A stretch of 64,000 nucleotides of DNA, from assembly GCA_033032865.1 (NCBI GenBank), contig JAWHQI010000258.1:186001-250000 (forward strand), given 5' to 3'. Positions 23,423-34,941 of this stretch are shown piece after piece. The notes below the pieces were generated by a model. It was not told the origin of the DNA. It saw nothing but the letters and a program-made list of their open reading frames with translations, and searched no databases. Positions within the stretch are counted from its first letter, which is position 1. Every line of letters starts with the position of its first letter. The position numbers and the translations under genes are program-made. The DNA comes from Dactylorhiza incarnata. Lineage: Eukaryota; Streptophyta; Magnoliopsida; Asparagales; Orchidaceae.

Positions 23423-24253
23423 TGATGAGGTATTTTCTCCTAAGTGTGAAAGGGGCTAGCCACCTTTTTGACCATGCTTTTCAAGCATGTGTTTCATGCA
23501 AGTGTGAAAAGGGGTAGCCGCCTTTGACTAAGAAATCAACATGTGCTCTTGAATGAAGCTTCTAGGAAAGTGCCCAGAGGAAGCTTCATGACATGTGCTT
23601 TTGACCGAGGGAAGCTTCATGGAAGCTTCATGCACATGCTATCTACCACCATCTACCCCTTGGTTTTGGCCTTATAAATAGGCATGAAGGAGGAGGGGTA
23701 AGGCATCCACTCATCTCCCATCTCAAGCATTGAAAGAGTTTCTAGAGAGGCCTTTGTGGCAAGCGTTTTAGTTTGGGGAGAGCTTTCGGACGTCTCTGCG
23801 ACGTTGACGAGGAATACTTCGCCTACACGGATTGGATCTGGAGTAGACTTGGGCAAGGATTCGAAGAGGCATCTTGGAGAGGATTTGTGTAATCCGTCTC
23901 GTCCGCCACTGTCGGTAACTTGCAACTTTTTGCTACTGTTTATTGTGTATTATTGTGTATTATTGTGTGGTGCGAAGTTGGTGAAGATCCTGTGTGGATC
24001 GAGGAGGGAAAGCCTTGTAATTGCCTATCTGTTTTACACATTTTTAGTGGCGGCTTTCCGGGTTGGACTCCGATCGTCCCGTGGTTTTCACCCTATTGGG
24101 TTTCCACGTTATATCTACGTGTCACCTTTATTGTTGTTATTTTGTGCTATATTTTTGGTTGTGTATCGGCATACCGCTAAGCGGTCGTGTAAGTACTTGC
24201 TCGAACTAATTTGCAGGTGCTCTGGTCGGGCTTGCGTGCTCTCTAGCCCAACA
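23423..24253 (+). repeat. Copia 5' LTR (831 bp)
   Basis: Begins TGATGAGG and ends AGCCCAACA. Has a TATA box CTTATAAATAGG (near 23670) and a 10-bp TATTGTGTAT duplication absent from the 3' LTR. Confidence 0.95.
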
Positions 24254-24255
24254 AG

Positions 24256-24271
24256 TGGTATCAAAGCTAGG
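24256..24271 (+). promoter_or_regulatory. Copia primer binding site
   Basis: TGGTATCAAAGCTAGG two bases after the LTR; close to the initiator tRNA-Met complement. Confidence 0.88.
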
Positions 24272-24456
24272 TTCATTATCAGAGCTGGTATCGGGCTGAC
24301 CTATTTGGGATTCGAGACGAGCCGATCAGATATTTCGGGTTAGTGATCGGGTGCGGTAGGTGACGACCATTGGTCCGCTCCCTATCCTCTTTGATTCCTT
24401 TCTTGGAAATAGTCGGCTCAAAGAACTGAGGTCAGTCTGATCAGTGACAGAGCACA

Positions 24457-25470
24457 ATGGAATCTACTTCAGGTTCGAGTTCCGAGCAAACGGTGAAATT
24501 AAACGGCGCAAATTACCATCAGTGGCACTTACTGATGGAAGATCTCATCTACGTCAAGGGCTGGCATACTCCTATCTTTGAGGAGATTCCTAAAGACATG
24601 GATCCAAATAAGTGGAAGGTGGAGCACCGGAAGTTATGCGGATTCATCAGACGGTTCGTGGAACCGAACGTCTACAATCATGTCGCGAGTATCGTTGATG
24701 CAAAGATACTTTGGAAGATTCTCGAGACGTTGTATGCCAAGAGTACTGGCATCAACAAGCTATATCTTCTAAAGAAGTTGGGTGAGTTCAGATACAGGGA
24801 AGGATCCCCTATCCTGGATCATGTGAATGAGTTCCAAGGTATTATTGATCAACTTACTGCTATGAAGGTGACCTTCGAGGACGAGGTCAACGCATTATGG
24901 CTGTTGAAGTCTCTTCCAGACTCTTGGGAGATGGTTAGAGTTTCTCTAATCAACTCCTCTCCCGGGGGCATCATTACTATGGAGATTGCCAAGAGTGGCA
25001 TCCTGAACGAAGAGGTGAGAAGAAAGTCTCAAGGGATATCAGACTCTTCTTCACGAGCTGACATCCTCTACACTGAGCCCAGGGGGAGAGGCGGGAGCAA
25101 GAGTAGAGAAAGGAAGAGCGAGAGAGGACAAAGCAGAGGGAAGTCCAAGTCACGTTATCAAAATGTGGAGTGCCATTATTGTCATAAGAAGGGGCATATT
25201 CAGAAGTTCTGTTATTCTCTGAAGAATGACGAAAGGAAGAAAGGAGTGGCTACTGATGATAGGAAGGAGAGTCATACTGCAGCTATTGTATCTACAGAGG
25301 ACGATGTCATTATTGTTGGAGATGACGTCACAGCTGCACTCTCCTGTGATGACCGAAGCTGGATTGTTGATTCAGGTGCTTCTGCACATGTCTCCCACAA
25401 CAGGGAGTTATTTGCCACCTACACTACTCACGATTGTGGGGTGCTTAGGATGGGCAATGGTGATACATCT
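24457..25470 (+). CDS. Copia gag and start of protease, upstream part
   Basis: The first 338 codons of the copia polyprotein. A retrotrans_gag/UBN2-like region (LNGANYHQWHLLMED, then KLGEFRYREG...) is followed by a basic stretch, a CCHC knuckle (CHYCHKKGHIQKFC, near 25174-25215) and the protease motif WIVDSGASAH (near 25360-25390). Element B inserted exactly at a codon boundary after 25470. The frame resumes at 37850 with GAG-pre-integrase sequence, so both halves were one open frame before the insertion. An ATG start at 24457 lies 200 bp behind the primer site, as usual. Confidence 0.9.
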
Positions 25471-26082
25471 TGTACAACCCTCATTCTCCGAGGGTGGACC
25501 CCCCCAAGGCCACGTAGGCAGAAGTCAAAGTCAAAAAGGTCAACACGGCAGACAAGCGTAAGAGCAGAAGACAGCCTAGGCGAGTAGGGGTGCACTCGTG
25601 CGAGTAGCTCGGATACTCGCCAAAAGGTGGGCGACCATAGTCGATACTCGCCCATCTGCCCGGGGAGATCGCCTCAATGTCGCTAGTCGTCGGGCAAGGG
25701 CTGGGCTATAAAAACCCCCCCTACCCCTTGGTTTTCCTATAAATAGGACCCCAGGGGTACTTGGATTGGCACCTGGACTTGAGCTTTCGAAACCCTGCTC
25801 TTGCTTTCTAGCATCTGTCGCACTTGGTCGCTACTCCCGGTACTAACCAAGTCGGTGCCTTCCTCGTACCTTGCTCGGCCATTCTTTGGTCTTGGAGGGG
25901 AAGTCTCTTCGGAGCTTCTGGGTACGTGGTGGGACCTCCCTGCCGCAGCACCTGGGGTCTTGTGTGTTGCTCTTCTGTCTCTTCAGTAGTCGCCAGCTTA
26001 GTCGTCTCGTTGGACTGTTGGGCGAGTAGCCTCCGGCTGCATCGGTCCGAATTTTGAGGTCAGGATTTCCCTGGCGTCAACA
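25471..26082 (+). repeat. Element B 5' LTR (612 bp)
   Basis: Starts TGTACAACCCTC, ends GGCGTCAACA. TATA-like GGCTATAAAAACC (near 25703) and TCCTATAAATAGGA (near 25737) precede a presumed start site. Confidence 0.95.
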
Positions 26083-26085
26083 CTT

Positions 26086-26106
26086 TGGTGCGGTGAGCGT
26101 GGATCG
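26086..26106 (+). promoter_or_regulatory. Element B primer binding site, tRNA-Phe type
   Basis: TGGTGCGGTGAGCGTGGATC, three bases after the LTR. The match to the complement of the plant tRNA-Phe 3' end (from memory) runs about 21 bases. Confidence 0.75.
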
Positions 26107-26140
26107 TAGTCGGAGAAGGAAAGTTCAGCAGGAAGCCGAG

Positions 26141-29100
26141 ATGGTCGTAGGTGGCGACCATGAAGGGGTAGTCGGCAACTCGGCCGCGAGTGGCGAGTTC
26201 GTGACACTAGCGGTTCTGGAAGCCTTCGCGCAGCGTATGGAGGGAGCCTTCGCGCAGCGCATGGAGGGGATCTTGCAAACAGCGCTTCAGCCGCGCGCCG
26301 AGGTCACGGCGACCTCGCCGCATCGCCCAGTTCCATCCGAGGGAGGGAGTCCCCCCCGGCGAGCAGGAAAGGAGCACATGGAGGATGAAACTGAGCGACC
26401 AAGGAGGTCGCAATTCTACCAGCCAACCTCGCAAGGTATTCGCTTCCGCGAGCCAGGCGAGCAGGCGAGGTACCAGGATACTCGCCCATATGGCGAGTAT
26501 GGAGGTGATACTCGCCAGGTTGAGGATCGTCGCCGGGCAGGAGGGAGGAGCCCCTTCTGCGAGGAGATTCTCGCCGCGCCAGTGCCAGAGGGGTTCAGGG
26601 ACCCTGCCTTGAACTACTATTCAGGGAAGGAGGACCCCGTCAGGCACATCCAATGGTTCGAGGATATAGTCTCTATCCGAACCATGTCGGACGCCTTCAA
26701 GTGCAGGTTGTTTGCCATTACCTTCCGCGCAAAGGCCTGGGACTGGTTCCATCAGTTGCCCGCAGGCTCAATCTACTGCTTCGAAGACCTGTGTCGTGGG
26801 CTGACGACCCGGTTCGACACGGCACGGAAGCTAAAGAAGGAGGCCACGGCCCTGTTCTACCTCGTGCAAGGGCCAGATGAGGCATTGGGCCCTTACATCG
26901 AGCGCTTCCAGGAGGAGGTTCTGCAAATCCAGGAGGTAGATAACAACATCCTGTTGCTGGCCCTGACATTTGGCATCAGTCAAGGCCTCTTCAAGTTGGA
27001 ACTCAGTGAGAACCCACCCTACTCCTACGACAACCTCATTCAGAGGGCCAATAAATTTGTCCGGGGAGAAGCCTCCAACCCCGACTTCTTGGCAAGGTTG
27101 GCACGGGTGACCAGAGGCGATCGTGGAGAGAGGGATGAGATCCCTGGAAAAAGGAAGAGGGAGGAGCCCCGAAGGGAGGAAAGGAAGTGGCCGGAGCGGC
27201 AAGAGGAGAAGAAGAAGGAGGAGCTCAGGAAGAAAGAAACCGGGAGGATCGTGGAGAGAAGGCCCGTCGAGTCCCCTGAGCGTCACGAGGAGGGAAGACG
27301 CTACCAGGTCCCCGTCAACCGGCCACCATGGAGGCCGGCTGGACGGCACCAGCGTCAGGACCAAAGGGGGAGATCCCCTGAAAGAAGGCCCTTTCGCCAG
27401 CCAGAGAGGCGTCAGGAGAGGAGGAGAAATGAAGCAATGGCGGTAGCCGGGCGAGGCCGCCGTCAAGGAAGGAAGAAGCCGAAGCCTAGGAGGCGTCAAG
27501 CAGAAGAAGTTCCTCTCTACTGCGACTTCCACCGGGTGGGGGGACATGCCATGGCTGCCTGCCCAGACTTTTGGGAAGCCCGGAGGAGGTTGGCAGCAGG
27601 AGAAGCTGGAGGAGAGCAGAGGAGGATGGAGGCCCCTGCCGAGCCACAGGCAGGGCAGGCTGCAGTCGTTCGCAGGAGGAACGAGGATCGGATCGACCAG
27701 GGAGGTCGGGGAGACTTGGGCCAGGGAGGTCGAGTTGGAGTAATCCATGGGGGAGCAGGGCTGGAAGCTTCCCGCAAGGGAAGCCTCCATCAGATCTACC
27801 GCAGGAGTGTCGCCTCGACCTCACAAGCACCGCCCCCGATAGAGGAGATTACCTTTTCCGAGGAGGACATGCTAGGGAACGCGAATCCCTTCCATGATGC
27901 CCTCGTGATTCAAGCCGCGGTGGAGGACTTCACCGTTGATCGAATTCTGATCGACAACGGTAGCTCTGTAAACGTCATCTTCAAGGGGACGTTTGACGGA
28001 CTGGGAGTCGAAGCTGCCAGAGTTCGAGCATCAGATGGTCCCCTCTTCGGCTTCTCCGGAGAGAAGAAGGAGGTGGAAGGAGGAGCAGATCTCCTGGTAA
28101 CACTCGGTGGCACCTCCATCAGCTGTCGATTTGTTATCGTCGACGCCCCGAGCTGCTACAGGGCTATCTTTGGGAGGCCGCTTCTCAACGCCTTCAAAGC
28201 CGTCCCATCCTCCTACCATCAGTGCTTGAAGTACTGTAAAGGAGACGTCCAGGTGAGGATCAGGAGCGATCCAAGAGCCGCTAGGGAGTGCTATCTTAGA
28301 GCCGTCAGTACCATCAGCTGGATGGCTGACGCGGAAGAGTTCGGAAGAGTGCTGGAGAGCCCGGCCAGGCTGGAAGTGGCTGAAGAGGTCGAGGAGATCG
28401 AGGTACTCTCTGCAGCGGGAGTGTCGGGGCTGCTGAAGATCGGCGGGTCGCTGAAGACCGAAGAGAAGATCGAGATGGCGGCGTGTCTGCAAAAGAACGT
28501 CGACGTCTTTGCTTGGAGCGCAGCCGAGATGCCAGGAGTCGACCCCGAGGTTGCGTGTCATCGCCTCAACCTGGATCCCACTGTCCAGCCCGTCCGCCAG
28601 AAGAAAAGGAGAACTGCCACCATCCTCGCCATGCCCATTAGGGAGGAGGTTAAAAAACTGCTCGATGCAGGGTTTGTGTCAGAGATCCAGTATCCAGGCT
28701 GGGTCTCCAATGTTGTAATGGTGGCAAAGGCGGGGGGAAGCTGGAGAATGTGTGTGGATTTTTCCTTAATGAATAAAAGCTGCCCGAAGGATTGTTATCC
28801 CTTGCCTCGAATCGACGCGCTGGTTGATTCAGCCGTCGGTTTTTCTGTGATGAGTTTCCTTGATGCGTTTTCAGGATATCACCAGATCCGGATGCATCCC
28901 CCCGATTGCCGCGATGTCTCCTTCATCACCGACGATGGCTGCTACAGCTTCAAGATGATGCCCTTCGGTTTGAAGAATGCAGGAGCTACCTATCAACGGA
29001 TGATGGACCATGTTTTCAAAGAGCAAAAGGGGAGGAACCTGGAAGTGTATGTGGACGATCTCTTGATCAAAAGCAAGAGTGTCCGGGAACACATAGCCGA

Positions 29101-29458
29101 TCTGGTAGAGACCTTCGCGACGCTAAGAAAATTCAAGATGAGGCTCAATCCGACGAAGTGCGTCTTCGGAGCTGGCAGGGGAAAGTTCCTGGGACATCTC
29201 CTTACCTCGGAGGGAGTAGAGCCTAACCCCGACAAAGTTAAGGCGATCCTGGAGATGCCATCCCCGAAGACGATGAAGGAAGTCCAAAGGTTGACAGGAA
29301 GGCTGGCGGGTCTTAGCCGCTTCCTCTCTAAAGCCGGAGAGAAATGCTCTCCATTCTTCAAGACACTCTGCAAAGCGGAAAGCTTCGAGTGGTCCGAAGG
29401 ATGTGAGATGGCGTTCGGAAAGCTGAAGGAACAGTTGACTCAGACACCTCTCCTCTAG
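26141..29458 (+). CDS. Element B gag-protease-RT, ends at a premature stop
   Basis: 1105 codons from the first ATG after the primer site; the frame is also open upstream into the LTR but without ATG. Gag capsid region (near 26590-27115) with WFEDIVSIR and AWDWFHQLP motifs, then a long Arg/Glu-rich linker. A C-x2-H-x4-H-x4-C knuckle (near 27519-27560) is typical of Tat gag. Protease has IDNGSS in place of D(S/T)G (near 27945). RT follows with SFLDAFSGYHQI and YVDDLL (near 29046). A TAG at 29456 stops the frame at the start of RNase H; element C has CAG there. Expression of the downstream enzymes would need readthrough, so this copy is probably defective. Confidence 0.92.
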   Translation: MVVGGDHEGVVGNSAASGEFVTLAVLEAFAQRMEGAFAQRMEGILQTALQPRAEVTATSPHRPVPSEGGSPPRRAGKEHMEDETERPRRSQFYQPTSQGIRFREPGEQARYQDTRPYGEYGGDTRQVEDRRRAGGRSPFCEEILAAPVPEGFRDPALNYYSGKEDPVRHIQWFEDIVSIRTMSDAFKCRLFAITFRAKAWDWFHQLPAGSIYCFEDLCRGLTTRFDTARKLKKEATALFYLVQGPDEALGPYIERFQEEVLQIQEVDNNILLLALTFGISQGLFKLELSENPPYSYDNLIQRANKFVRGEASNPDFLARLARVTRGDRGERDEIPGKRKREEPRREERKWPERQEEKKKEELRKKETGRIVERRPVESPERHEEGRRYQVPVNRPPWRPAGRHQRQDQRGRSPERRPFRQPERRQERRRNEAMAVAGRGRRQGRKKPKPRRRQAEEVPLYCDFHRVGGHAMAACPDFWEARRRLAAGEAGGEQRRMEAPAEPQAGQAAVVRRRNEDRIDQGGRGDLGQGGRVGVIHGGAGLEASRKGSLHQIYRRSVASTSQAPPPIEEITFSEEDMLGNANPFHDALVIQAAVEDFTVDRILIDNGSSVNVIFKGTFDGLGVEAARVRASDGPLFGFSGEKKEVEGGADLLVTLGGTSISCRFVIVDAPSCYRAIFGRPLLNAFKAVPSSYHQCLKYCKGDVQVRIRSDPRAARECYLRAVSTISWMADAEEFGRVLESPARLEVAEEVEEIEVLSAAGVSGLLKIGGSLKTEEKIEMAACLQKNVDVFAWSAAEMPGVDPEVACHRLNLDPTVQPVRQKKRRTATILAMPIREEVKKLLDAGFVSEIQYPGWVSNVVMVAKAGGSWRMCVDFSLMNKSCPKDCYPLPRIDALVDSAVGFSVMSFLDAFSGYHQIRMHPPDCRDVSFITDDGCYSFKMMPFGLKNAGATYQRMMDHVFKEQKGRNLEVYVDDLLIKSKSVREHIADLVETFATLRKFKMRLNPTKCVFGAGRGKFLGHLLTSEGVEPNPDKVKAILEMPSPKTMKEVQRLTGRLAGLSRFLSKAGEKCSPFFKTLCKAESFEWSEGCEMAFGKLKEQLTQTPLL

Positions 29459-31593
29459 AGCCCGAAAGAAGGCGAAGACCTGCTCGTCTACCTGGGAGTA
29501 GGAGCAGAGGCGGTGAGCTCCGTTTTGGTCCGAGAGGAAGGAAGGAAGCAGTTACCCGTCTACTATGTCAGCCGGGTACTGAAGAAGGCGGAGCTGAAGT
29601 ATCCAATCCTGGAGAAGCTTGCCTTCGCCTTGGTGGTGTCGGCACGAAAGCTCCGGCCTTATTTTCAGGCTCACTCCATCAGAGTGGTGACTGATCATCC
29701 TCTCCGCAATGTCCTAGAGGGAGTGGAGCACTCAGGGAGGTTGGCGAAATGGTCGGTAGAACTCAGCGAGTTCGACATTTCCTTCTCTCCCCGAGTAGCG
29801 ATCAAGGCCCAGGCAGTAGCAGACTTCTTGGCTGCCTTCTCGGTGGAAGCGGAGCCAGGAGAAGAGGTGCTCAATCCCATTCCTTGGAAGTTGTTTGTTG
29901 ATGGAGCTTCGGGCAAAAGCTCTGTGGGGGTGGGCATCGTGCTCGTCAGCCCGCAGGGAACAAGAATCGAGCAGGCCGTCGAGATCCTCTTCCCCGTCAC
30001 AAACAACCAGGCAGAATATGAGGCAATAGTGGCAGGCTTGCGCCTTGCCAAGGAGCTGGGGATCCGTGATGTCCGGGCTTTCACGGACTCAATGGTGGTC
30101 GCATCGCAAATTCGAGGCGAGTTCGAGGTGCGCGACACCATCTTGCAGAAGTACCTGGTAAAAGTAAAAGGACTGATTGGAGGCTTCCAGTCCTTCTTCG
30201 TCGAGCATGTGCCAAGAGAGGAGAACTCGGCAGCAGATCGCCTCGCCAAGTACGGGCCGAGGGCTGGAGGAACTATCACCGAGCTATTCCACCCATCCAT
30301 TGAAGAGGGAGAGATAATGGAGATCGAGCAACGCCCCTCGTGGATGGATCCCTTTGTAACCTTCCTGACCAGCGGCCAGCTTCCGGCGAACGGAGGGGAT
30401 CGGCGAGGATTTCGGTACAAAGCGGCATACTACCTCCTGCAAGATGGGGAGCTGTACCGCAAAACCATCTCGGGCCCCCTGGCCAGATGTGTTTCCGAAG
30501 ACCAAGTACCCCAAGTGTTGGAAGAGATCCACTCGGGAGAGTGTGGAAGTCATTCTGGGACTCGCACTTTGGAGCAGAGGGTCTTGAGGCATGGTTACTT
30601 CTGGCCTACTATCCGGAAGGATGCTGAGATCTTCTCGAAGAAGTGCCAGAAGTGCCAGCTCTTCGCCCCCCTTCAGTTGCAGCCGGCCCAGCAGCTCCGA
30701 TCGATCATCTCCCCATGGCCATTCGCCATCTGGGGGATGGACTTGATCGGCCCTTTCCCTCAAGCCAGTGGACAACGAAAGTTCGTTCTCGTCATGATCG
30801 ACTACTTCTCCAAGTGGATCGAGGCCAAATCCCTGGCCAAGACCACCTCTCAAGTCGTGAAGAACTTCATCTGGGGAGAGATCGTCTGCAGATTCGGGAT
30901 CCCTCTCGCCATCATCACCGACAATGGTCCCCAGTTCGCCAGCTTAGAACTGGAAGACTTTGTAGGCAGCTAGGAACCGACCTTCGGTTCGCCTCCGTAC
31001 ATCACCCAAGGAGCAATGGCCAAGTGGAGGCCGCCAACAAACTGATCATCAACCTACTGAAGAAGAAGGTGGAGAACCTAAGAGGTAACTGGGCGGACCA
31101 GCTCCCCTCGGTCCTGTGGGCTCTGAGGACCACTCCTAGCTCAGCCACAGGGGAAACGCCATTCAAACTCTCTCACGGGTCAGAAGCTCTCATTCCAGTA
31201 GAGTTCGAAGTCAGAAGCCCAAGGGTGATAGCTGCGGAGGACGGAAGCGAAGAATGGCGACTAGAGAATGAAGAGGTTCAAAAACTGTCTCTCGACTACA
31301 TCGAGGAACTCCGAGACTTAGCTTCAGCCAGGCAAGAAGAGATCAAGCGCCGGATGGCAAAATATTTTGACAAAAATGTTCGCCTCAAACAATTCCAAGC
31401 AGGTGATCTGGTCCTGAAAAAGGTGGACGCAGCAGGAAGGTCTGCGGCCGTCGGTAAGCTTAACCCGAATTGGGAAGGACCTTTCATCATCCAGGAAACA
31501 CTCCTAACAGGAGGATACCGCTTGCAGAACCAGGAAGGCGAGCTGCTAGGGAGCACCTGGAGCGGCGATGACCTGAAAAGGTTTTATCCCTGA
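29459..31593 (+). pseudogene. Element B RNase H, second RNase H and integrase (frameshifted)
   Basis: Continues the polyprotein after the stop. The first RNase H spans about 29462-29870. A second, archaeal-type RNase H spans about 29886-30260 (FVDGASGKSSVGVGIVL, NNQAEYEAI, ENSAADRLAK). Integrase follows with an HHCC finger (near 30545-30655), WGMDLIGPFP and ITDNGPQFAS. A lost base near 30960 shifts the frame; the rest, with NGQVEAANK and a basic C-terminus (GDLVLKKV, WEGPFII), runs in another frame to the TGA at 31591. Integrase function is therefore lost in this copy. Confidence 0.9.
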
Positions 31594-33066
31594 GGGGGAA
31601 TGTGTGTACCCCATCCTTGTAAATTCATTTCTTTGAATAAAATCTGCATCTCCCTGAAACATGGGACGAGGCAGCTTCTTTCGCATCAACAAAGTTTTCA
31701 TAATAAAGAAGTCAGGTGAAGTCAATCTCCACGCTAGGTTGGAAAATGAGCCTCCGACTTAACCCTCGTAAAAACTCAGAATGGATGATGGGACAGTGCC
31801 TCGGGTGTGCGTTCCCTTAAGACCAAGCCTCTGCAATGACGGCCGAGATCAGCTCCCCCCTTGCATGTTGGCCGCGGTTCCCACCGACTGCATTTCTCGT
31901 CCGACTGTAGAGATTACCAGGAAGAAGTCTGGACGCCGACCTTCCGATTCGGCGAAGGGATGATCGATTTCACTAGCTCAGGGAACCCTTGAAAAAAGGC
32001 GCCGTGTACCCTCGAGAGCTAAAAAGCTCGCAGCAAAACATTTCATTTTCTAAATTATTGTGTTAGATCATATGAGTTATTGTGCCTAAAGTGTGCTTAA
32101 CTCCCTGCTAAACTCGTTGAGCAACAGGAAGCAGGTCCGATCCACATCCAGCATCCAAGTAGGATGGAGGCCTCGGGATGTTGTATCCCCTTGGATCTCC
32201 CCGACTGCCACTCCCTGCTTGACGTCGTCCTACATCAACATTCGCCGCCGCAGGTTGGAAGACGAGCCTCCGACTTGACCCTTGTAAAAACTCAGAATGG
32301 ATGATGGGACAGTGCCTCGGGCGTGCGTTCCCTTAAGACCAAGCCTCTGCAATGACGGCCGAGATCAGCTCCCCCCTTACATGTTGGCCGCGGTTCCCAC
32401 CGACTGCATTTCTCGTCCGACTGTAGCGATTACTAGGGTAAAGTCTGGAAGCCGATACTCCAACTTGAGAAGGGGAGCGATCGATTCGACCGGCCAAAGG
32501 ATGGAGACCTCGGGAGGGTGTATCCCCTTGGATCCCCCCGACCGTCATTCCCTACTTAACGTCACTCTTCGTCGACGTTCCGGCATCCAAGTAGGATGGA
32601 GGCCTCGGGAAGATGTGTCCCTCCAGGCCTCCCCGACTGCCGTTCCCTATCTCTTTCCCCTTCAGAATTTATTGAACGAGTCTAATGAACTCTTCACCAG
32701 GTACAGAGTGAGGCCTTGAGAGCATGTGTCCTTCGGAACCCTCCAAGTACCCTCCACAACTCGACTCCACCAAGGGAAATATTGAAGAAGGCGAGTATGC
32801 ATGCGCGAGTATCTCGGCGAGTATGCATGCGCGAGTATCTCGGCGAGTATACAGGTGCGAGCATGAAGAAGCACTCAATCTCGCCGTGACCCTAAGAGCC
32901 GAGCGAGCACTCAACCTCGCCCCGAGCCTAGGAGCCTAAGCGACATTCAAAAAAGAAAGGGATGCGAGCATCAAAGAAAAAGGCGAGCCAAATGATTATA
33001 TTCATTTACTGACGTAAATACATACACAAAAATGATTGTACAGCTTTGCAAAAAGAAGACAGGCGA
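31594..33066 (+). repeat. Element B 3' untranslated region with a 200-bp duplication
   Basis: Two near-identical copies of about 190-200 bp at 31738-31936 and 32258-32450, sharing GGCCGAGATCAGCTCCCCCC and GTTCCCACCGACTGCATTTC. Shorter repeats around GATGGAGGCCTCGGGA follow (near 32165, 32500, 32595), then a 28-bp doublet near 32798-32850. The same blocks recur in C (54170-54800) and, inverted, in D (63040-63660). No sense gene is seen. The minus-strand end of the antisense gene lies at 33067. Confidence 0.8.
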
Positions 33067-34941
33067 CTATGCATCCTCGCCACCATCATCGGCATCGGGA
33101 TCGAGATCTTCCACATCATCAACCTCGTCCTCAGAATCGTCGTCGCCAGAATCGGTGGATGAGGATGGGAGATCTCGCATGGGGGAAGTGGACTCTTCGG
33201 CGAGTAATGCCGGGATGATGTCCATGACCGTCAGATGCATTGCCTCCGGCTTCAAGAAGCCGTCAGCCTTCAAGCTGCTCAGGACCACCTTCCCGGTTGC
33301 TCGAGCGATCTCCCGGCGGATATGCGTCATATCATCGCCGACTATCCGGATCTGCTTGCCCACCCTGGAGGGGCCCGCCGATGAAGGCTGTTGCTCGGCA
33401 GGCCGAGTTTCCAACTCAGCGATTCGCACTTGGGCGGCCTCCAAGGTTTGTCGAGTATCCTCCAGCTCCTTCTCGGCCTGGGACAGCCTCTTTGCCGACT
33501 CCAGCTCGGCGGCCTGCAGCGAGCGAAAAGAAGAAGGTTAGTTTAAATAAGTTTGCAAGGTAGCGAGTATCCCAAAACGCGAGTAAAGTCGCATCGGTGA
33601 GTACCTCGAACTCCTTAATTCTGTTCGCCATGGCGATCATCTTCGGGCCCTGCACCTTGATCATCTGCTCGTATTCGAGCAGTTTCCTCGCCGTCGCATG
33701 CCCAAGCTCGACAGCCCGCAGGTTGGCTCGCGAGCTCTGATGGGCGAGATATTCGGCCGAGACCTCTTGCAAGGATTCGGCGTCCGCGCGACCATAGAGG
33801 GCGAACGAAACGTCGAACGCCTCGCCCGCATCCTCCCAATCCTCCGACCAGGCGGGGAGGTTGGTGCTCAAGGTCACTTCATGGGCTCGCTCAGCCCAGG
33901 ACACCAAAGGGCGACCATAAGCATCCTCGCTGCCCCCACCTTCGCCGAAGAGAGGATGGCCGCTAGGCTCGCCCGCCTCCGATGGATCGGCCCTCGCTTT
34001 CAGGTCCCTCCTAGCGACCTCCTTCTTTCTCCCAGGCTCGACAGATTTCGCCTTGGCTTTCCTCTTCTTCGAAGGCCCAGCATCATCGCCGGCGACCTCC
34101 TGATCATCGCCGCCGGGCGACAAATCAACCAAGGCAGGGGTTCCCGCCTTCGGCGCCAAGGGAAGAAGCTCGCTCGGCAAAGAGCGAGTAGCTACAACAA
34201 AATGTAAAGAGCAAAACGTTAAAAACCGGGTGAAGACGAATTGGCGAGTATGACCTAATGCTCGTTTAGGCGACTACCTTCACCAGGGAACACCTCCGCG
34301 AGCTCATCTACTCGCCTCCTCCAGAAGACGACATCCAGCCGGCGACCTCGGAAGCTGTCGAGTAGCTTCTCCCGGCTTTCCTCCAGGTAAGGAGGGAAGA
34401 ACGCACTCTCGGCCGGCTGGAAAGAGGAAGTCGGCACGACGCCAAAGTCGCCCTTGATGACGACTATGCGCTCCGTCCAGCGATGGTTCTTGTTCGCCGT
34501 ACCGACTAGGGTGCAGACATGGCTGCACAAAAAGACGACGCCTTCGCCGGTAGCGCCAAAGTGGAATACTCGCCGGAAGACGGAGAGATCAAAGGCGATC
34601 CCCTGATCGCGCAGGTAGCAGAGGAACCCCACGATCATCGCCACTCCGTTTGGATTGATCTGTGCCGGGACTATCCCGTGGTAGCGGAGGATCTGGCAAA
34701 CCTCCGGCCACAAGGGTAGTCGCAGGCCGACTTCAAAGTGGCGGATGGGGAAGACCAGCTCGGTCGCCAAGAAGGAATTCAGGCGTTCATCCTCACGAGG
34801 AAGCCTGGCGACATATCCCGGCGACAAGTACTTGGCGGAGAACTCCTTCAAGTCGCTCGGCCGAGTAATCGGCTTCTTGAAGGAATTTGCCTCGAAGTTC
34901 TTCGCGTGACTTGCACGGCGAATAGCTGCATCGTCAGCCAT
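33067..34941 (-). CDS. Antisense gene 2 of element B (PF04195-like, three exons, 565 aa)
   Basis: Exons on the minus strand: 34278-34941, 33605-34191 and 33067-33513, with introns of 86 and 91 bp (GTAGTC...TTGTAG; GTACTC...CTGCAG). Phases agree and the spliced frame has 566 codons including stop. Exon 1 (FEVGLRLPLWPEVCQILRYH, then INPNGVAMIVGFLCYLRD) resembles the 'putative gypsy type transposon' family (PF04195), known from antisense ORFs of Tat elements. Exon 2 has a basic KKRKAKAKS stretch, a likely nuclear signal. Exon 3 is a coiled coil (AEKELEDTRQTLEAAQVRIA) and an acidic tail. A TATA-like CTATAAATAG lies about 120 bp upstream (35061-35070). Element C has the same exon borders. The first donor could instead lie 6 bp upstream. 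The molecular function is unknown. Confidence 0.82.

Noticed and set aside
23756..24343. 195-codon frame across the copia 5' LTR and primer site
   Set aside because: It is non-coding LTR sequence; the frame is broken in the 3' LTR by the 10-bp indel.
25471..25655. A host gene next to the copia gag
   Set aside because: The gag frame simply runs on into the inserted LTR of element B; the downstream half is found at 37850.
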